Below, in pieces: positions 4,199-6,206 of a DNA stretch of 6,206 nt. The stretch spans positions 1 through 6,206 of the forward strand of contig JAPYMU010000064.1 in NCBI GenBank assembly GCA_028286165.1, in the 5' to 3' direction. The stretch comes from Spongiicolonus versatilis. Its GTDB lineage: Bacteria; Pseudomonadota; Gammaproteobacteria; Arenicellales; Spongiicolonaceae. The notes below the pieces were generated by a model, which was given only the letters and a program-made list of their open reading frames with translations, was not told the DNA's origin and did no database searches. The number at the start of each line of letters is the position of its first letter. Positions within the stretch are counted from its first letter, which is position 1. Position numbers and translations under genes: made by a program.

Positions 4199-4756
4199 TC
4201 AGGATGTAAACCCCGGCGCGCGGGAAAATATCCGCCGCACCATGGGCGCGAAAAATTCCAGCGGCAGGGATTGGAAATCCGGGTCGAAACAATTCTGGTC
4301 GTATAATTCGCAAAAGTCCACCGCGTCCTGGTACCACCGGTGGCCCTTGAAGCGCTCGCGCGCGTTGCGGTCGCCGCCGAGGTGGTGGGCGTAGTAGAAC
4401 ATCTGAAAAATTCCGTGGTGCTTGATGATCCAGAAAGTTTTTTCCGAAACGTACGGCCGCAGCACCGCCGCCGCCAGTTCGCTGTGGGAGTGGGGCGCAA
4501 GGTCGTCGCCGATGTCGTGCAGCAGCGCGGCCACCACCATCTCCTCGCTCTCGCCGGCATGAAAGGCGCGGGTCGCCGACTGCAGCGAATGCTCGTAGCG
4601 CGAAACCAGGTAGCCGCCGAAAGAGTCCTTTAATTTTTCCAGCGCGCCGAGAATGCGCTCCGGCAAATCCCGCGCAAACTCCTCCTCATAGCGCGCCAGC
4701 AGTTGGTAGTCCTCGCGCGTGCCGTCGGCCATGCGGGTGAAGGCCACGGTTTTCAT
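4199..4756 (-). CDS. HD-domain metalloprotein (PhnZ/COG4341-like; hydrolase or oxygenase)
   Basis: This 185-residue cytoplasmic protein has an HD metal-binding domain. Visible ligands are His56 in YEHSLQSA, the His80-Asp81 pair in ALLHDIGD, probably His91 in HSELAAAVL, His114 in IIKHHGIF, and perhaps Asp153 in ELYDQ. The spacing His56 to His80 (24) and the EHxLQxA context match the group that includes the di-iron oxygenase PhnZ and many proteins labelled predicted HD phosphohydrolase. The Tyr and Glu that gate iron in PhnZ (ten and seven residues before the first His) are Phe46 and Tyr49 here, so PhnZ-type chemistry should not be assumed. The start ATG at 4756 shares one base with the TGA of the transporter gene (TGATG), so translation is coupled; longer frames upstream run through the transporter gene. 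The final segment PLEFFAPMVRRIFSR (165-179) also appears in relatives I recall. The substrate is unknown. Confidence 0.82.
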   Translation of the reverse strand: MKTVAFTRMADGTREDYQLLARYEEEFARDLPERILGALEKLKDSFGGYLVSRYEHSLQSATRAFHAGESEEMVVAALLHDIGDDLAPHSHSELAAAVLRPYVSEKTFWIIKHHGIFQMFYYAHHLGGDRNARERFKGHRWYQDAVDFCELYDQNCFDPDFQSLPLEFFAPMVRRIFSRAPGFTS

Positions 4757-5673
4757 CACACCACCCCCATGGGCGGCGGCCTGCGTACGCTGCGGATGGC
4801 GTAGCCGGCGATGCTGGCGAACATGACGCCGCCGCCGATGATGGTGAGGGCGCTCGGCACCTCGCCGATGAAAATCCACACCCACACCGTGCCCAGCACC
4901 ACCTCCACCAGCGACAGCAGCGCCATCTCGGTGGCCGGCACATGCGATGCGCCCAGCGCCAGCAGGAACAGGCCCAGCCCCACCTGCACCATGCCCATGG
5001 TCGCGCACAGAAAAAAGTCGCGGCCGCTGACTGCAAAACCGAGGTCGGTGAACAGCGCGATATAGGCGCCGGTGGCGACGAGGCTGCAAAACCCGGCCCA
5101 GAAAGCCGCCGGCGTCATGTCGCGGTTTTTGCCCGAGCGCAGAATGACCGCGAAGATGGAAAAGCCCACCGAGGCGCCGAGCGCCATCAGGTTGCCGAAT
5201 AAATTTCCCGACACCACGCCCTCGTAAACCATCACCCCCGCCCCTATGGTGGCCGCGGTCATGGCGATCCACGTCGCCCGCCGCACCGACTCGCCGAGGA
5301 AAATCCAGCCCAGCAGCGCGGTGATGAAAGTTGCGGTGCACAAAAGAAAAAGCGCGTTGGCCACGGTGGTGTGGGTGAGGGCGAAAATCCAGAACATGAA
5401 CGCCACCGACAGCACCGCCCCGGCGGCCAGGGAACGTTTGCCGGCGCGCGCGAAAACCCGCAGCGCATGCCCGCCGCTGCGCAACGTGATTAAAAGAAAA
5501 AGAAAAACCGCAAGCGTCAGCGAACGGTAAAAAAGAATCTGCCACTCCTGCGCGCTTTCCATCAGCCGCACCACCAGCCCGCCGATGCTCCAGCACAGCC
5601 CGGCGGCAAACACGCACACAACGCCAAACGCATAGCGCGAGTCGGCGGCGGCAGCGGCGCGCGGCTGGTTCAT
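4756..5673 (-). CDS. EamA/DMT-family transporter (10 TMS)
   Basis: This 305-residue inner-membrane protein has the two-fold repeated EamA architecture of the drug/metabolite transporter superfamily: roughly five helices in residues 14-150 and five in 158-293. Supporting landmarks are CWSIGGLVVRLM (27-38), the conserved FYRS (48-51) opening the second helix, FLGES (125-129) at the end of the first repeat, and LLSLVEVVLGTVWVWIFIGE (252-271) as its counterpart in the second repeat. Members move amino acids, metabolites, sugars or aromatic compounds, usually as exporters; the substrate cannot be read from sequence. The ATG at 5673 overlaps the TGA of the upstream gene by one base (TGATG), and its own stop overlaps the HD gene start in the same way. 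The longer open frame upstream (to 5829) lies inside the decarboxylase-family gene and is not used. The position inside an enzyme operon suggests it moves a substrate or product of that pathway. Confidence 0.92.
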   Translation of the reverse strand: MNQPRAAAAADSRYAFGVVCVFAAGLCWSIGGLVVRLMESAQEWQILFYRSLTLAVFLFLLITLRSGGHALRVFARAGKRSLAAGAVLSVAFMFWIFALTHTTVANALFLLCTATFITALLGWIFLGESVRRATWIAMTAATIGAGVMVYEGVVSGNLFGNLMALGASVGFSIFAVILRSGKNRDMTPAAFWAGFCSLVATGAYIALFTDLGFAVSGRDFFLCATMGMVQVGLGLFLLALGASHVPATEMALLSLVEVVLGTVWVWIFIGEVPSALTIIGGGVMFASIAGYAIRSVRRPPPMGVV

Positions 5674-6053
5674 CACAGCGGTTGGTTTTCCTCCAGCACC
5701 GTGCGCGCCGCGCGAAAGCATTCCAGCGCCTGCGGCACGCCGCAATAGATTGCCACCACATGAATGATGGCGCGAATTTCCTCCCTGCTGACGCCGTTGC
5801 GCAGCGCGCCCCGGCAGTGCACCTCCCACTCATGCATTTTGCCCAGCGCGCCGAGCATTGCCAGGTTCATCATGGAGCGGGTCTTGGCGTCGATCGCATC
5901 ATCGCCCCAGCCAAAGCCCCAGCACCACGCCGTCATCGCCTCCTGAAACGGCCGCGTAAAATCGTCCGCCGCCGCCAGGTTTTTTGCCACGTAATCCTCG
6001 CCCAAAGTCGCCTTGCGCCGGGCGAGGCCGAGTTCAAAAAGTTTGTCGTTCAT
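5673..6053 (-). CDS. Carboxymuconolactone decarboxylase (CMD/AhpD-like) family protein
   Basis: This 126-residue, mostly helical protein belongs to the CMD family, named after the PcaC enzyme of protocatechuate breakdown. The C-terminal half carries the pattern KMHEWEVHCRGALRNGVSREEI (72-93) and HVVAIYCGVPQALE (98-111), with Glu75, His79, Tyr103, Gly105 and Pro107 as in PcaC-like proteins. The CxxC pair of the AhpD peroxidase branch is absent; a single Cys80 follows His79. Similarity at this level does not prove 4-carboxymuconolactone decarboxylation, since many CMD proteins of this length have other or unknown roles. The start at 6053 is chosen over an upstream ATG at 6152 because GGAGG (6065-6061) lies seven bases before it and the upstream extension is Arg/Pro/Gly-rich and covers the promoter. 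It is the first gene of the operon and is translationally coupled to the transporter. Confidence 0.9.
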   Translation of the reverse strand: MNDKLFELGLARRKATLGEDYVAKNLAAADDFTRPFQEAMTAWCWGFGWGDDAIDAKTRSMMNLAMLGALGKMHEWEVHCRGALRNGVSREEIRAIIHVVAIYCGVPQALECFRAARTVLEENQPL

Positions 6054-6080
6054 CGGGTGTCCTCCAGGTCTGCCGGGCGG

Positions 6081-6089
6081 AGGATAGCA
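6081..6089 (-). promoter_or_regulatory. Extended -10 promoter of the CMD-EamA-HD-aldolase operon
   Basis: On the minus strand TGCTATCCT (6089-6081) fits the extended -10 pattern TGnTAnnnT. The expected start is near 6074, giving a leader of about 20 nt that contains the GGAGG ribosome binding site of the first gene. No strong -35 hexamer is visible at 16-18 bp. Confidence 0.5.
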
Positions 6090-6113
6090 CCGTAGCGGGC
6101 GGCGATGTTGGGG

Positions 6114-6143
6114 GTGACCCCGCCGCCCGGCCCGTGCTATACT
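6114..6143 (+). promoter_or_regulatory. Sigma-70 promoter with extended -10, divergent from the operon
   Basis: GTGACC (6114-6119, four of six bases of TTGACA) is followed 18 bp later by TATACT (6138-6143), five of six bases of the -10 consensus, preceded by TGC to form an extended -10. It lies 37 bp before the ATG at 6181 and is the best-looking promoter in the window. It is back to back with the operon promoter at 6089-6081, so one regulator bound between them could control both. Confidence 0.55.
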
Positions 6144-6180
6144 CCCCCGCAACTTTCCACCGCCCTAACGGAGGCCAGCC

Positions 6181-6206
6181 ATGAAAACCCGCACCCGCAC
6201 CCACAT
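6181..6206 (+). CDS. Start of an unidentified gene (cut by window edge)
   Basis: Only eight codons and two bases are in the window (MKTRTRTH). The start is supported by GGAGG at 6170-6174, six bases before the ATG, and by the promoter at 6114-6143. The beginning is basic (Lys2, Arg4, Arg6) and could precede a signal peptide or membrane segment, but the product cannot be recognised from this fragment. Confidence 0.55.

Noticed and set aside
4757..5833. Fusion of the HD protein with an N-terminal region (544-codon frame 4199-5833)
   Set aside because: The upstream part is an out-of-frame reading of the transporter gene; the HD domain starts at its own coupled ATG at 4756.
6054..6152. N-terminal extension of the CMD-family protein to an ATG at 6152
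   Set aside because: It has no ribosome binding site, is Arg/Gly/Pro-rich, and would cover the promoter; ATG 6053 has GGAGG at the right distance.

Overview
The window is GC-rich (high G+C third positions, but long A and T runs wherever lysine or phenylalanine is encoded) and gene-dense. Protein families and promoter style point to a proteobacterium, perhaps a gammaproteobacterium; this is inference, since no rRNA or other marker gene is present.

Left block (1-1221, minus strand): the start of a precorrin-6A reductase gene (cbiJ/cobK, cut by the window edge) and, upstream of it with an 11-nt overlap, cbiD. Both belong to cobalamin ring synthesis. Divergent from them across a 95-bp gap lies an amt ammonium channel gene (1317-2630, plus strand) with an intact substrate pathway. 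No glnK lies next to it.

Middle block (2631-3156): 526 bp without a convincing protein gene, but not empty. It has a perfect TGTGA-N6-TCACA (CRP-type) operator centred about 41.5 bp upstream of the start expected from a TATAAC -10. Two tandem 116-118 bp units follow, each folding into the same series of hairpins with equal loop lengths and compensatory base changes. Two more hairpins and a strong Rho-independent terminator (3047-3084) complete it. I read this as a candidate freestanding structured RNA of about 390 nt, or a transcribed copy of a dispersed palindromic repeat. It is the most interesting part of the window. A small HicB-like domain protein (3157-3393) follows, with no HicA toxin beside it.

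Right block (3409-6053, minus strand): a compact four-gene operon. In transcription order it encodes a carboxymuconolactone-decarboxylase-family protein, a ten-helix EamA/DMT transporter, an HD-domain metalloprotein resembling the PhnZ/COG4341 group, and an adducin-like class II aldolase. The first three are joined by TGATG stop-start overlaps, which implies tightly coupled expression and probably one small-molecule pathway whose substrate cannot be named from sequence. An extended -10 promoter drives the operon, and a divergent extended -10 promoter drives a plus-strand gene of which only eight codons are in the window.
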